A DNA stretch of 64,000 nt from Oceanobacillus zhaokaii (GTDB lineage: Bacteria; Bacillota; Bacilli; Bacillales; Amphibacillaceae), in NCBI RefSeq assembly GCF_003352005.1, contig NZ_CP024848.1, positions 3,605,001 to 3,669,000 of the forward strand, in the 5' to 3' direction. Under the pieces are notes generated by a model that did no database searches, had not been told where the DNA came from, and saw only the letters and a program-made list of their open reading frames with translations. Below are positions 38,751-46,592 of the stretch, in pieces. Position 1 is the stretch's first letter. Each line of letters begins with the position of its first letter. The translations under genes and the position numbers were made by a program.

Positions 38751-38755
38751 TGACA

Positions 38756-38795
38756 TGAAAAAAAGTGGGGAAAAATCATCCCCACTTTTTTTATA
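38756..38795. terminator. Bidirectional terminator
   Basis: AAAGTGGGGA ... TCCCCACTTTTTTT hairpin with A/T runs on both sides, between the convergent yjiH-like and acyltransferase genes. Confidence 0.9.
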
Positions 38796-39783
38796 TTTCT
38801 CTTAATGTATTTTTTATAATTGTAGCCTTTCCTTCAATGAGCGGCTGCCAAATTCCAAGAATCGGTCTGCTTGAAAGCACAATTACAATAATTGCCGATA
38901 ACCCAGCAATTCCTAATAGGTCTACAACATTGTTAACCTCAAACAAATCGGCTTGACGGAAAAACTGAATGAAGAATCCATGTAGCAGATAGACATACAA
39001 TGTCCGCCCTCCAAGACTTGTTACCCATCCTAAGTTTTTCGTCGGAACCCAGGCCAATATGCTCGTAACCATTATAGCCGCAGTTATATAAACAGAGAGT
39101 CTCGCTAATCCGCCATAATCCTCCATACCTAAATCACCATAGGATTTAGATGCTAAGAGCCAGCCTGAGTTAAAGTCTGGCGCATAGTATAATGCTGCCG
39201 CTAGCCCCGCCATGATAACGAGAGAAGTCACTTTCACACTCTTTCGTTTCACTTGCAGAATTTGCTTTTCTGTTAACCAATAACCAATTAGGAAAAACGG
39301 GAAAAATACAAAGGTTCGCGACAGGCTAAAGGTATGGCCAATATCACCGAAATAACCGACAACTAATCCAACTGCAACTGATAGTGTTATCCCTACACCA
39401 ATTGGCATTTTTTTAAATAATATCAGCAGCATATGCCAGCTGAATAAACTAAATAAGAACCATAATGACCATTGTGGATCAAAAATCCCTGCTTGCCAGC
39501 TTTCCCTTCCAAGCAGGAAATAAAATAACGTATATAAAATCTGGAAAATTAGATATGGCAGTAATAATTTTTGCGCAAGTTTCATAATGTAGCCTTTATC
39601 CCCTGAACCCTTTGCAAAGAATCCTGAAAGCAATATAAAAGCCGGCATATGAAATGTGTAAATCCACATATATAATGTGTGAAGCCCTCTTGATCCATCT
39701 ATAAAAGGCTGAAGCATGTGACCAAATACAACTAAAAAAATCAAAAGCACTCTTGCATTATCAAAAAATGCATTTCTTTTCAT
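38791..39783 (-). CDS. Acyltransferase family 3 membrane protein
   Basis: A 330-residue multi-pass membrane acyltransferase of the OpgC/fucose-4-O-acetylase-like group. The N-terminal signature FFDNARVLLIFLVVFGHMLQP holds the conserved Arg and His of the family, and MWIYTFHMPAFILLSGFFAKG is the second conserved block. About ten hydrophobic helices follow. It likely O-acetylates an extracellular sugar polymer; the acceptor is unknown. Upstream 39784-40049 holds no gene or structure that I recognise. Confidence 0.88.
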   Translation of the reverse strand: MKRNAFFDNARVLLIFLVVFGHMLQPFIDGSRGLHTLYMWIYTFHMPAFILLSGFFAKGSGDKGYIMKLAQKLLLPYLIFQILYTLFYFLLGRESWQAGIFDPQWSLWFLFSLFSWHMLLILFKKMPIGVGITLSVAVGLVVGYFGDIGHTFSLSRTFVFFPFFLIGYWLTEKQILQVKRKSVKVTSLVIMAGLAAALYYAPDFNSGWLLASKSYGDLGMEDYGGLARLSVYITAAIMVTSILAWVPTKNLGWVTSLGGRTLYVYLLHGFFIQFFRQADLFEVNNVVDLLGIAGLSAIIVIVLSSRPILGIWQPLIEGKATIIKNTLREI

Positions 39784-40049
39784 TATTTCTCATCCCTTTA
39801 TATTAAATCATAGTTATACACTATTTACTTTACCCCTTTTTATTAAAAATTACTTAAAAAACGAAAGAACTTAATTGGAATGAAATAAAATTGTAAGTGA
39901 GATGAAATGATGATATATCGCTGTAACCTGAATTTAGGTTGAGGTTGGGCATTTAGGACAGTAGCATTATGGGTAGTGGGATGTAGCTCTTTTCACTTTG
40001 GAGCGATTATCCTAATGGAGCAACCCTTCAATTAGATGCAGCAATTCAA

Positions 40050-40090
40050 AAAGCAGCCATTCTAAACTTTAAAGAATGGCTGCTCTTTGA
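40050..40090 (-). terminator. Terminator of tcyP
   Basis: GAGCAGCCATTCTTT ... AGAATGGCTGCT hairpin followed on the minus strand by TTTTTGAATT. Confidence 0.88.
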
Positions 40091-40097
40091 ACTATAA

Positions 40098-41492
40098 TTA
40101 AACTGAAGTAGCGTCTACTACTGCCGAATTATCATTGAATTTCTTAATATTTAATTTACCCAAAATGCGAGATGTTAATGTTCCAGAAAGCATGCTGCCA
40201 CTAACGTTAAGTGCTGTGCGTCCCATGTCGATTAACGGCTCAACAGAGATAAGTAATCCTGCCAGACCAACTGGAAGACCCATTGATGAGAGGACGATGA
40301 TCGCCGCAAAGGTTGCTCCACCACCAACACCCGCAACACCGAATGAACTTACTCCAATTATAAGAACGAGTTGAATGATAAATTCAAATGACAACGGGTT
40401 GATTCCTATAGTAGGAGCAATCATTACTGCCAACATTGCTGGATACACACCTGCACATCCATTTTGTCCCATCGTTGCACCAAATGATGCAGAAATATTC
40501 GCTACACTGTCATCAACTCCAAGTGCATCTTTTTGCCCTTTAATATTCAATGGTATTGTACCTGCACTTGAACGTGACGTGAACGCAAACCCTAGAACAG
40601 GGAAAGCTTTCTTTAAGAAAGTAAACGGCTTGAGTCCAAACAATCCAACAATAATTAAGTGCAGGATGAACATGACAATTAGTGCTAGATAGTTTGCAAG
40701 AACAAATTTACCAAGTTCGATTATTCCAGTAAAACTTGTACCTGCTACCATATTTGTCATCAATGCCAGTACACCAAATGGGGTTAGACGTAGAATAAGT
40801 GTTACGATTCGCATGACAACTGTATAGACCGAGTTCACGATTTTCACAAACATATCTGCTTGTTCAGGTTTCTTCCTTCGTACACCAAGTACTGCTATCC
40901 CAACGATGACAGAGAAAATAACGACAGAAATAACCGAAGTTGGACGTCCACCAGTCATATCCAAGAAAATATTATTTGGGATAAATTCTAATATTCTTTG
41001 TGGCGTTGTTTGATCCTCTATTTCTGCGTAGCGTGCCTCTAATGATGCTGCACGTTCCGTTTCTGCATCCCCTACTTCAATCTGTTCTGCGTTTAAATCA
41101 AATACTAACGCGGAACCAATTCCGACTAATGCCGCAACCATCGTTGTCGAAATTAGAATTCCGATAATCCAGCCAGCCATTTTTCCAAGTTCTTTTGTCT
41201 TTTCTAGATTTATAATCGATCGGATAATTGAAACCATTACAAGTGGCACAACGATTACCATTAGTAAACGAACATATCCGCTTCCGACAATACTAAACCA
41301 TTCCGAGGTTACTGTTAATACATTCGATCCTTCCCCGTATATTGCTTGTAAAATAATTCCAAACAGGATTCCAAGTCCCATACCTGTAAATACTCGCTTT
41401 GAAAAAGAAACATGTTTCTTTTGCATATAAATTAATAAGCCGATGATTGCAAGCAATACGACAATATTTATCAAAATAAATAAAGCTTCCAT
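40098..41492 (-). CDS. tcyP: L-cystine:cation symporter TcyP
   Basis: A 464-residue transporter of the dicarboxylate/amino acid:cation symporter family, closest in length and N-terminus to B. subtilis TcyP. It has eight or more hydrophobic segments. The substrate/ion region shows FTSRSSAGTIPLNIKGQ (hairpin 1), SFGATMGQNGCAGVYPA, and GVGGGATFAAIIVLSSMGLPVGLAGLL (hairpin 2). It imports cystine as a sulphur source. In B. subtilis the gene is under CymR; a weak AT-rich candidate lies at ~41600-41625 but I do not annotate it. A copy of the L repeat is immediately upstream. Confidence 0.9.
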   Translation of the reverse strand: MEALFILINIVVLLAIIGLLIYMQKKHVSFSKRVFTGMGLGILFGIILQAIYGEGSNVLTVTSEWFSIVGSGYVRLLMVIVVPLVMVSIIRSIINLEKTKELGKMAGWIIGILISTTMVAALVGIGSALVFDLNAEQIEVGDAETERAASLEARYAEIEDQTTPQRILEFIPNNIFLDMTGGRPTSVISVVIFSVIVGIAVLGVRRKKPEQADMFVKIVNSVYTVVMRIVTLILRLTPFGVLALMTNMVAGTSFTGIIELGKFVLANYLALIVMFILHLIIVGLFGLKPFTFLKKAFPVLGFAFTSRSSAGTIPLNIKGQKDALGVDDSVANISASFGATMGQNGCAGVYPAMLAVMIAPTIGINPLSFEFIIQLVLIIGVSSFGVAGVGGGATFAAIIVLSSMGLPVGLAGLLISVEPLIDMGRTALNVSGSMLSGTLTSRILGKLNIKKFNDNSAVVDATSV

Positions 41493-41513
41493 TTTCTTTA
41501 CCTCCTGTTATTT

Positions 41514-41592
41514 CTGAAACGAGAGCTCTAGTCACTCCATCGTAACGTTTCACCCTAGTTGCACTTAAGCAGTAGTAACCTTCCTATCTCTA
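41514..41592 (-). repeat. Short leader-type repeat (L family), copy 4
   Basis: Just upstream of tcyP. It carries 'ccctagttgcacttaagcagtagtaacctt', matching the block in copies 2 and 3. A different pair (GAAACG/CGTTTC) brackets the loop here, as if the stem were kept while the sequence changed. Confidence 0.5.
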
Positions 41593-41689
41593 AAAAAAGA
41601 TTATTCCTATGATTTTAATACGGATTAAACTATACATGGGTTTATAAATATATTCAAGTATTATTTTATCAACTCAAATGTTCTCACCA

Positions 41690-41730
41690 CACAAAAAAAC
41701 AAATACAGGATTAACTGTACTTGTTTTTTA
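41690..41730 (-). terminator. Terminator of the osmC-like gene
   Basis: AACAAGTACAG ... CTGTATTTGTT hairpin followed by TTTTTTGTG on the minus strand, at the stop of the OsmC-family gene. Confidence 0.85.
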
Positions 41731-42168
41731 ACTAATGGATGGTTCCAGTTCAAGCTCAACATTTCCTTGAATCGCTCGTGAAATCATGCAGCTTTTCTCT
41801 GCTTTTTCTACAAGTTTAGTTAACTTGCGCCGGTCCTCTTCACTCGCTTCCGCCTTCAATGATACGGTTGGTCGATGGATGATTTTTTTGTATGTAAAAA
41901 CGCCTTTCGTTACATCGACAATTCCTTCTGATTCAAGTGACATCTCATCAAGCGGTAGTTTTGCACGTTCGATCATTGCTGCTAGTGTAATAATATAGCA
42001 AGTTGCCGCAGCACCTAATAACATTTCATCAGGATTTGTCCCAATTCCAGGTCCATCCATTTCCGTTGGTATAGAAATCTTCGTTTGTAAATTCCCTGCT
42101 TCAATGTATCCTTCACTATTGCGTCCGCCTGGCCAATCTGCCTTTAAATGAAAATGATGCTCTGCCAT
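41728..42168 (-). CDS. OsmC/Ohr family peroxiredoxin-like protein
   Basis: A 146-residue OsmC-family protein. The two redox cysteines are in AAATCYIITLAAMIE and AEKSCMISRAI. Family members reduce organic hydroperoxides using thiols. The start at 42168 (MAEHHFHLKAD) follows AGAGGTG and fits the family N-terminus; the longer frame overlaps the chromate transporter gene upstream. It lies about 40 bp after that gene on the same strand. The exact subgroup (Ohr, OsmC or YhfA-like) is unsure. Confidence 0.87.
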   Translation of the reverse strand: MAEHHFHLKADWPGGRNSEGYIEAGNLQTKISIPTEMDGPGIGTNPDEMLLGAAATCYIITLAAMIERAKLPLDEMSLESEGIVDVTKGVFTYKKIIHRPTVSLKAEASEEDRRKLTKLVEKAEKSCMISRAIQGNVELELEPSIS

Positions 42169-42205
42169 GTAATCACCTCTTTTATTATTGTACTGGATTC
42201 CTCCA

Positions 42206-43384
42206 TTAAACAAAAATAAAATGGATTACCTCGCCGAGAATAACACCGACAATTACGACCATCCATGCAGGTCTTCTCCAAAAATGTAAGAGAGAAAACA
42301 AGACTATAGCCAAAGCAAAATCTGCTCCACTAGCAATCGCACTAATAAACACCGGATCATAAAATGCCGCTAATAGAATTCCAACAACACTCGCATTTAC
42401 ACCAGTTAACACACCTTGGAATCTCGGTCGCTTTCTTAATGCATTTAAAAATGGCAGTGCACCAATGATTAATAAAAAGGATGGCAAAAACATCGCAATT
42501 GTCGCGATAATTCCACCAACTGTTCCACTTATCATCGTTCCTAAATAGCTTGCAAGGGTAAACATTGGCCCTGGAACGGCTTGAGCCATCGCATATCCTG
42601 CAAGGAATTCCCCACTCGTCACCAAGCCATTTGGTACTACTTCTTGTTCGAGTAAGGGCAGGACGACATGTCCACCACCGAATACGATAGTACCAATCCG
42701 GAAGAAAATATCAAAAATTGTAATATAACTATTGGTTACTACGTTTGCAAGAATTGGTAAACCAATTAATAAAAGCCCTAAAATGGATAGAGCTGCTAGC
42801 CCCTGTGTTTTCGTGATTGCCAGTGAAAAAGGGCGCACATTGGTCTCTGCCTGCTTTGAGAACAAATAAAATCCAATAATTGCAGCAGCAATAATTACTA
42901 GTATTTGTACGAATGCAGACGGAAAAAGTAACATGATAAGTGCTGCACCAAGCGCTATGGCAATTCTCGGTTTATCCGGCGTCAGGCTCTTACCCATGCC
43001 TAATATTGCGTGAGCAACAACTGCAACCGCAACAATTTTCAAGCTTGCAATCCATGTCGCATTACCAAGTGTAAAAGACTGAAATGCTAGCGCAAATAAG
43101 ACAAGCACTATAACGGAAGGCAGTGTGAAACCTAGCCAAGAAACAATACCACCTAATAATCCCCTACGCAGCATACCAATTGCTATACCTACCTGACTAC
43201 TCGCTGGTCCCGGCAAGAACTGGCATAAAGCAATAATATCCGCATACATTTTGTCATCTAGCCACTTTCGTTTATCTACATATTCATCTTTAAAATAGCC
43301 CAAGTGCGCTGTGGGCCCTCCGAATGATGTTAATCCTAGTTTTAGTGAGGCACTTAGAACCTCTAATAATGAATGCTTCTTCAT
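42206..43384 (-). CDS. chrA: Chromate transporter ChrA, long form
   Basis: A 392-residue CHR-family protein made of two homologous halves, each with about six hydrophobic segments. The N-terminal half has GLTSFGGPTAHLGYFKDE and CQFLPGPASSQVGIAIG; the second half has FGGGHVVLPLLEQEVV and AMAQAVPGPMFTLASYLG. Such proteins export chromate by proton motive force. The start is 43384, since the ATG 12 bp upstream overlaps the GGAGG site. An OsmC-like gene follows, consistent with an oxidant/metal stress role. Confidence 0.92.
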   Translation of the reverse strand: MKKHSLLEVLSASLKLGLTSFGGPTAHLGYFKDEYVDKRKWLDDKMYADIIALCQFLPGPASSQVGIAIGMLRRGLLGGIVSWLGFTLPSVIVLVLFALAFQSFTLGNATWIASLKIVAVAVVAHAILGMGKSLTPDKPRIAIALGAALIMLLFPSAFVQILVIIAAAIIGFYLFSKQAETNVRPFSLAITKTQGLAALSILGLLLIGLPILANVVTNSYITIFDIFFRIGTIVFGGGHVVLPLLEQEVVPNGLVTSGEFLAGYAMAQAVPGPMFTLASYLGTMISGTVGGIIATIAMFLPSFLLIIGALPFLNALRKRPRFQGVLTGVNASVVGILLAAFYDPVFISAIASGADFALAIVLFSLLHFWRRPAWMVVIVGVILGEVIHFIFV

Positions 43385-43754
43385 CGTTTCCTCCATTTAA
43401 TCCTTTAAACTGGTAATTGATTAATCGTTGCTGATAGTTTTAAATTACCATATTACATGTTTAAAATGCCGGATTTTACATATATTTAACATATTGGATT
43501 TAAGAAAGGAGATTGTTCTATTCATCAACCCATCACTTCAGAAGAAAGTTTTAGATGGCAAAAGGAAATGAGTTTAATCATAGCAGTTAGCTTTTTTTAA
43601 TGGAAAGCAAAGGACGCGGAAGGACGCGGAAACACGCTTCTTTACTTCTTTATAACACAATATACGAGCACAGCTGGCTGTGATGATTTCTACAAATACA
43701 GCATCAACTATTGCTGCGTCAAATAATAGTAACAGCAATTAAGACGAAACTAGT
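43385..43754. other. 370-bp gap with possible gene remnants
   Basis: No intact gene is visible. AAAGGAG near 43505 precedes a short frame (ITSEESFRWQKEMSLIIAVS) that ends at a TAA near 43600, and a second open stretch near 43660-43740 would read ISTNTASTIAASNNSNSN. The 10-mer 'aggacgcgga' is tandemly duplicated at about 43611-43630. These may be decayed pieces of small genes; I cannot assign them. Confidence 0.35.
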
Positions 43755-44117
43755 TTAGCGTTCATCTTTTAGTATCTCTTGTAAAATTACCGCTTGATTA
43801 TTTTCCTCATCTTTTGCGGCAAATAGTAATGTTACGATTGTATGCTCATCCACAATATCTCTTAGCTTTTCGAGTTCTTCCAGTTGTTCACCATTTCTTA
43901 ACTGTTCTTCTTTATAGCGCTTTTTGAAAGTAGAAAAATTCATTTTATCCTGATGGAAAGATTTTCTTAATTCTGATGCTGGACCAATGTTTTTTAACCA
44001 GTAGTCAAGCCTTGCATCCTTCTTCGATATTCCCCTTGGCCATAAACGATCAACAAGTACGCGAACACCATCATCCCCACTTGCAGCTTCATAGATTCGC
44101 TTTATTTTAATTGACAT
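43755..44117 (-). CDS. DUF488 family protein
   Basis: A 120-residue protein of the DUF488 (YeaO-like) family: KIKRIYEAASGDDGVRVLVD, RLWPRGISKKDARLDYWLK and the C-terminal VTLLFAAKDEENNQAVIL. It is cytosolic and of unknown function. The ATG at 44117 is chosen after GAGGAG; the longer frame runs through a hairpin at 44155-44198 and is not conserved. Confidence 0.88.
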   Translation of the reverse strand: MSIKIKRIYEAASGDDGVRVLVDRLWPRGISKKDARLDYWLKNIGPASELRKSFHQDKMNFSTFKKRYKEEQLRNGEQLEELEKLRDIVDEHTIVTLLFAAKDEENNQAVILQEILKDER

Positions 44118-44152
44118 ATTGGAGTACTCCTCTAATTTTACTTTAATTAGTA

Positions 44153-44200
44153 TTAAAAGATGCTCGCTTCTACAATGAGAGCGAGCATCTTTATTTTTTC
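44153..44200 (-). terminator. Hairpin downstream of the first terC gene
   Basis: AAAGATGCTCGCTCTC ... GAAGCGAGCATCTTTT, about 10 bp stem with a short T-run on the minus strand, between terC1 and the DUF488 gene. Confidence 0.65.
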
Positions 44201-44322
44201 CCATATATTAATATAGCTATAAACTACAATTTACAGAATGTCCAAGGACCCTGTAATCAGCATCGCTATTCCAAATATACATATATATCAATAGCTCCGA
44301 TCAATTTGAAATGATTCCTCGC

Positions 44323-45108
44323 CTATTGACTTTCTTCTTTTTTAGGACCGGATGAGAACCAGCCGACTAATGCGATTAATACTAATACACCATAGAAGAT
44401 TAACTGCCAAACTGTTGAGTGTGGGAAATCATGTGGAATCCAAGCGATTGCTGGATGTGCCATTACCATGACCGCAAGCTTCACACCAACCCAACCTACA
44501 ATAACGAAGGCTGCGATTTCTAAGTTTGGACGTTTATGAAGTATATCAACAAAGATATTTGCCGCAAATCGCATAATAATGATCCCGATCATTCCGCCGG
44601 CAAAGACAACAGCAAATTGTGCTGTATCAAGACTACCAACTGTACCTAAACCACTTGGTGGAAGTGCTAATGCTAATGCAACAGCAGCAAGAATTGAATC
44701 TACTGCAAAGGCTAAATCGGCAAATTCTACCTTGGCAACCGTCCACCAGAATTCCTTTGGTGTCGCTTCCTTTATATCTTCTTCCCTGATTACAGGCTCT
44801 GCTTCTTCCTTCCCGCTTCTTGATTTGAAACGATCGTAAAGGTTCTTAATCGACATGAATAATAAGTATGCCGCTCCCAATGCCTGAACCTGCCATACAT
44901 CAACGAGGAAGGAGATAACGAATAATGATCCGAATCGTAAAACAAATGCTCCCGCAAGTCCATAAAACAACGCTCTTTTTCTTTGTTTTTCGGGAAGATG
45001 TCTTACCATAATTGCTAATACTAAAGCATTATCTGCTGCTAGTAACCCCTCAAGACCTACTAGTACAACTAATACCCATAAATACTCTAAAATCAGTTCT
45101 GCTCCCAT
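44323..45108 (-). CDS. TerC family membrane protein, paralogue 1 (probable Mn2+ exporter)
   Basis: A 261-residue TerC/YceF/YkoY-type membrane protein with about seven helices. The conserved acidic motifs GLLAADNALVLAIMV (near residue 25) and VEFADLAFAVDSILAAVALA line the metal path. A cytosolic loop rich in Lys/Glu separates the halves. TerC proteins linked to yybP-ykoY riboswitches export or metallate with Mn2+. This gene has that riboswitch and a terminator (45236-45349) upstream, so it should be induced by excess Mn2+. Very similar to the next gene, probably a tandem duplication. Confidence 0.9.
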   Translation of the reverse strand: MGAELILEYLWVLVVLVGLEGLLAADNALVLAIMVRHLPEKQRKRALFYGLAGAFVLRFGSLFVISFLVDVWQVQALGAAYLLFMSIKNLYDRFKSRSGKEEAEPVIREEDIKEATPKEFWWTVAKVEFADLAFAVDSILAAVALALALPPSGLGTVGSLDTAQFAVVFAGGMIGIIIMRFAANIFVDILHKRPNLEIAAFVIVGWVGVKLAVMVMAHPAIAWIPHDFPHSTVWQLIFYGVLVLIALVGWFSSGPKKEESQ

Positions 45109-45120
45109 TTTTTCTCTCCT

Positions 45121-45203
45121 TAGTTAGTAAACTTGGCTTTAATAAGCCTCTTCTTCCACAACCTTAGTTGTACTTTTGTAGTTAAATTCCCTATCTACAA
45201 AAA
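45121..45203 (-). repeat. Short leader-type repeat (L family), copy 5
   Basis: Lies between the riboswitch terminator and the terC1 start. It carries 'ccttagttgtacttttgtagtt', matching the common block. On the minus strand AACTAAGG occurs twice, near both ends, so the usual CCTTAGTT partner is altered. Confidence 0.5.
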
Positions 45204-45235
45204 AATAGTCTTACCCACATTACAGGTAAGACCAC

Positions 45236-45349
45236 AAAAAGAGACCTTTACCTGTAATGGTAAAGGTCTCGCTAACAACGCACGTTGCCAATTAAGCCGG
45301 AGATATTCTCTCGTAATGACGACATTAATTGTACAGCTACTCCCCTTTA
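45236..45349 (-). ncRNA. yybP-ykoY (Mn2+) riboswitch with intrinsic terminator, before terC1
   Basis: On the minus strand AAAGGGGAGTAGCT (45349-45336) opens the aptamer. The conserved GTCGTCATTACGAGAG, CCGGC and GGCAACG blocks follow, then GCGAGACCTTTACC. The terminator GAGACCTTTACC ... GGTAAAGGTCTCTTTTTG (45270-45236) uses the closing strand. In this class Mn2+ binding stabilises the aptamer and prevents termination, turning on export. Confidence 0.93.
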
Positions 45350-45446
45350 GGAAATATTATGTTACTTTTATTTAAACAGGATTAGCTGGCGATGTCAACT
45401 AGATATTTTACCAAAATGTATTTTTAGTATCCCCAGTTTTAAAAAA

Positions 45447-45486
45447 ATAAGCAACCACTTTCGTTAAAGTGGTTGCTTATTTTAGA
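45447..45486 (-). terminator. Terminator of terC2
   Basis: AAGCAACCACTTT ... AAAGTGGTTGCTTATTTTT hairpin, immediately past the terC2 stop. Confidence 0.9.
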
Positions 45487-45493
45487 GTTAAAC

Positions 45494-46282
45494 CTAGTTT
45501 TCTTCTGTTTTAGGATTAGATGAAAACCAACCTATTAATGCAATTAATAATAATACACCATAGAAAATAACTTGCCAGATTGTGGAGTGCGGAAATGCTT
45601 CAGGGATCCAGCCAATTGCCGGATGCGCAATAACCATAACAGCAAGCTTCACACCGACCCAGCCAACGATAACGAAGGCTGCGATTTCTAAATTTGGTCG
45701 TTTTTGAAGAAGGCCTACAAACAGATTGGCTGCAAAACGCATAATGACTACACCAATCATACCTCCTGCAAATACAACGAAAAATTGTCCTGCATCAAGG
45801 CTTCCAATTGTACCGAGATTTGTTACCGGGAGTGTAATTGCTAATGCAACTGCAGCTAGAATTGAATCTACTGCAAAAGCTAAATCAGCAAACTCGACCT
45901 TTACTACAGTCCACCAAAATTGTTTTTTTGAAACCTCTGGTACATTTTTCTCTCTAATTGCTGATTTTACTTCTTCCTTTTCAATCTCTGGTTTTGTTCT
46001 AAACCGCTCTATCAAGTTTCTAATTGACATAAAGAGTAGATATAGAGCTCCTAGTGCCTGCACTTGCCACACATCCACGAGGAAGGAAATAATAAATAAT
46101 GAACCAAACCTTAAGACCAATGCCCCTGCTAGTCCATAGAATAAAGCCTTTTTACGTTGACTTTCCGGAAGATGCTTGACCATAATTGCTAGAACAACAG
46201 CATTATCGGCGGCAAGCAATCCCTCTAGGCAAATTAAAACAACTAATACTCCTAAATATGCAATGATTAATTCTGATCCCAT
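45494..46282 (-). CDS. TerC family membrane protein, paralogue 2 (probable Mn2+ exporter)
   Basis: A 262-residue paralogue of the gene at 44323-45108, sharing nearly all of GLLAADNAVVLAIMVKHLPE, VEFADLAFAVDSILAA and the C-terminal FVIVGWVGVKLAVMVIAHPA. The main differences lie in the charged loop after helix 3. It has its own yybP-ykoY riboswitch (46340-46442). The ATG follows AAGGAGAG. Two copies may allow graded responses or be a simple duplication including the control RNA. Confidence 0.9.
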   Translation of the reverse strand: MGSELIIAYLGVLVVLICLEGLLAADNAVVLAIMVKHLPESQRKKALFYGLAGALVLRFGSLFIISFLVDVWQVQALGALYLLFMSIRNLIERFRTKPEIEKEEVKSAIREKNVPEVSKKQFWWTVVKVEFADLAFAVDSILAAVALAITLPVTNLGTIGSLDAGQFFVVFAGGMIGVVIMRFAANLFVGLLQKRPNLEIAAFVIVGWVGVKLAVMVIAHPAIGWIPEAFPHSTIWQVIFYGVLLLIALIGWFSSNPKTEEN

Positions 46283-46339
46283 GCTCTCTCTCCTTAATTA
46301 TGTTGATATTAGGTTAGGATCAAATAGAAAGAACCCCCA

Positions 46340-46442
46340 CCTTTTTTCTGGTAAAGGTCTTGCAAACAACGTTTGTTGCCACTCTAAACCGGAGATAATC
46401 TCTCGTGCTGACGATTTAAAATGTATAGCTACTCCCCTTTTT
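46340..46442 (-). ncRNA. yybP-ykoY (Mn2+) riboswitch before terC2
   Basis: Minus strand: AAAGGGGAGTAGCT, CGTCAGCACGAGAG, CCGG, GGCAACAAACG, then AAGACCTTTACC. The aptamer blocks match copy 1. The expression platform differs: ACCTTT ... AAAGGT forms only a short hairpin followed by GGGGGTTC instead of a T-run, so control may act differently, for example on translation or RNA stability. Confidence 0.88.
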
Positions 46443-46527
46443 TTAAGATTATACTCTTATTATTTATAGAAGTTAAGCAGATTATCCATAAACGGGACTT
46501 AATTCAGTCTATTCCTCTTTTGTCTGA

Positions 46528-46574
46528 ATTTAAACAAGCAACCATCCTTAGGCAAAGAATGGTTGCTTCTATTT
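46528..46574 (-). terminator. Terminator of the phosphoglucomutase gene
   Basis: AAGCAACCATTCTTT ... AGGATGGTTGCTT hairpin followed by GTTTAAATT on the minus strand. Confidence 0.8.
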
Positions 46575-46592
46575 TTTCTCATATATAAATGT

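Noticed and set aside
41593..41640. Possible CymR operator upstream of tcyP
   Set aside because: Only an AT-rich segment with a weak resemblance; I could not match the consensus with confidence.
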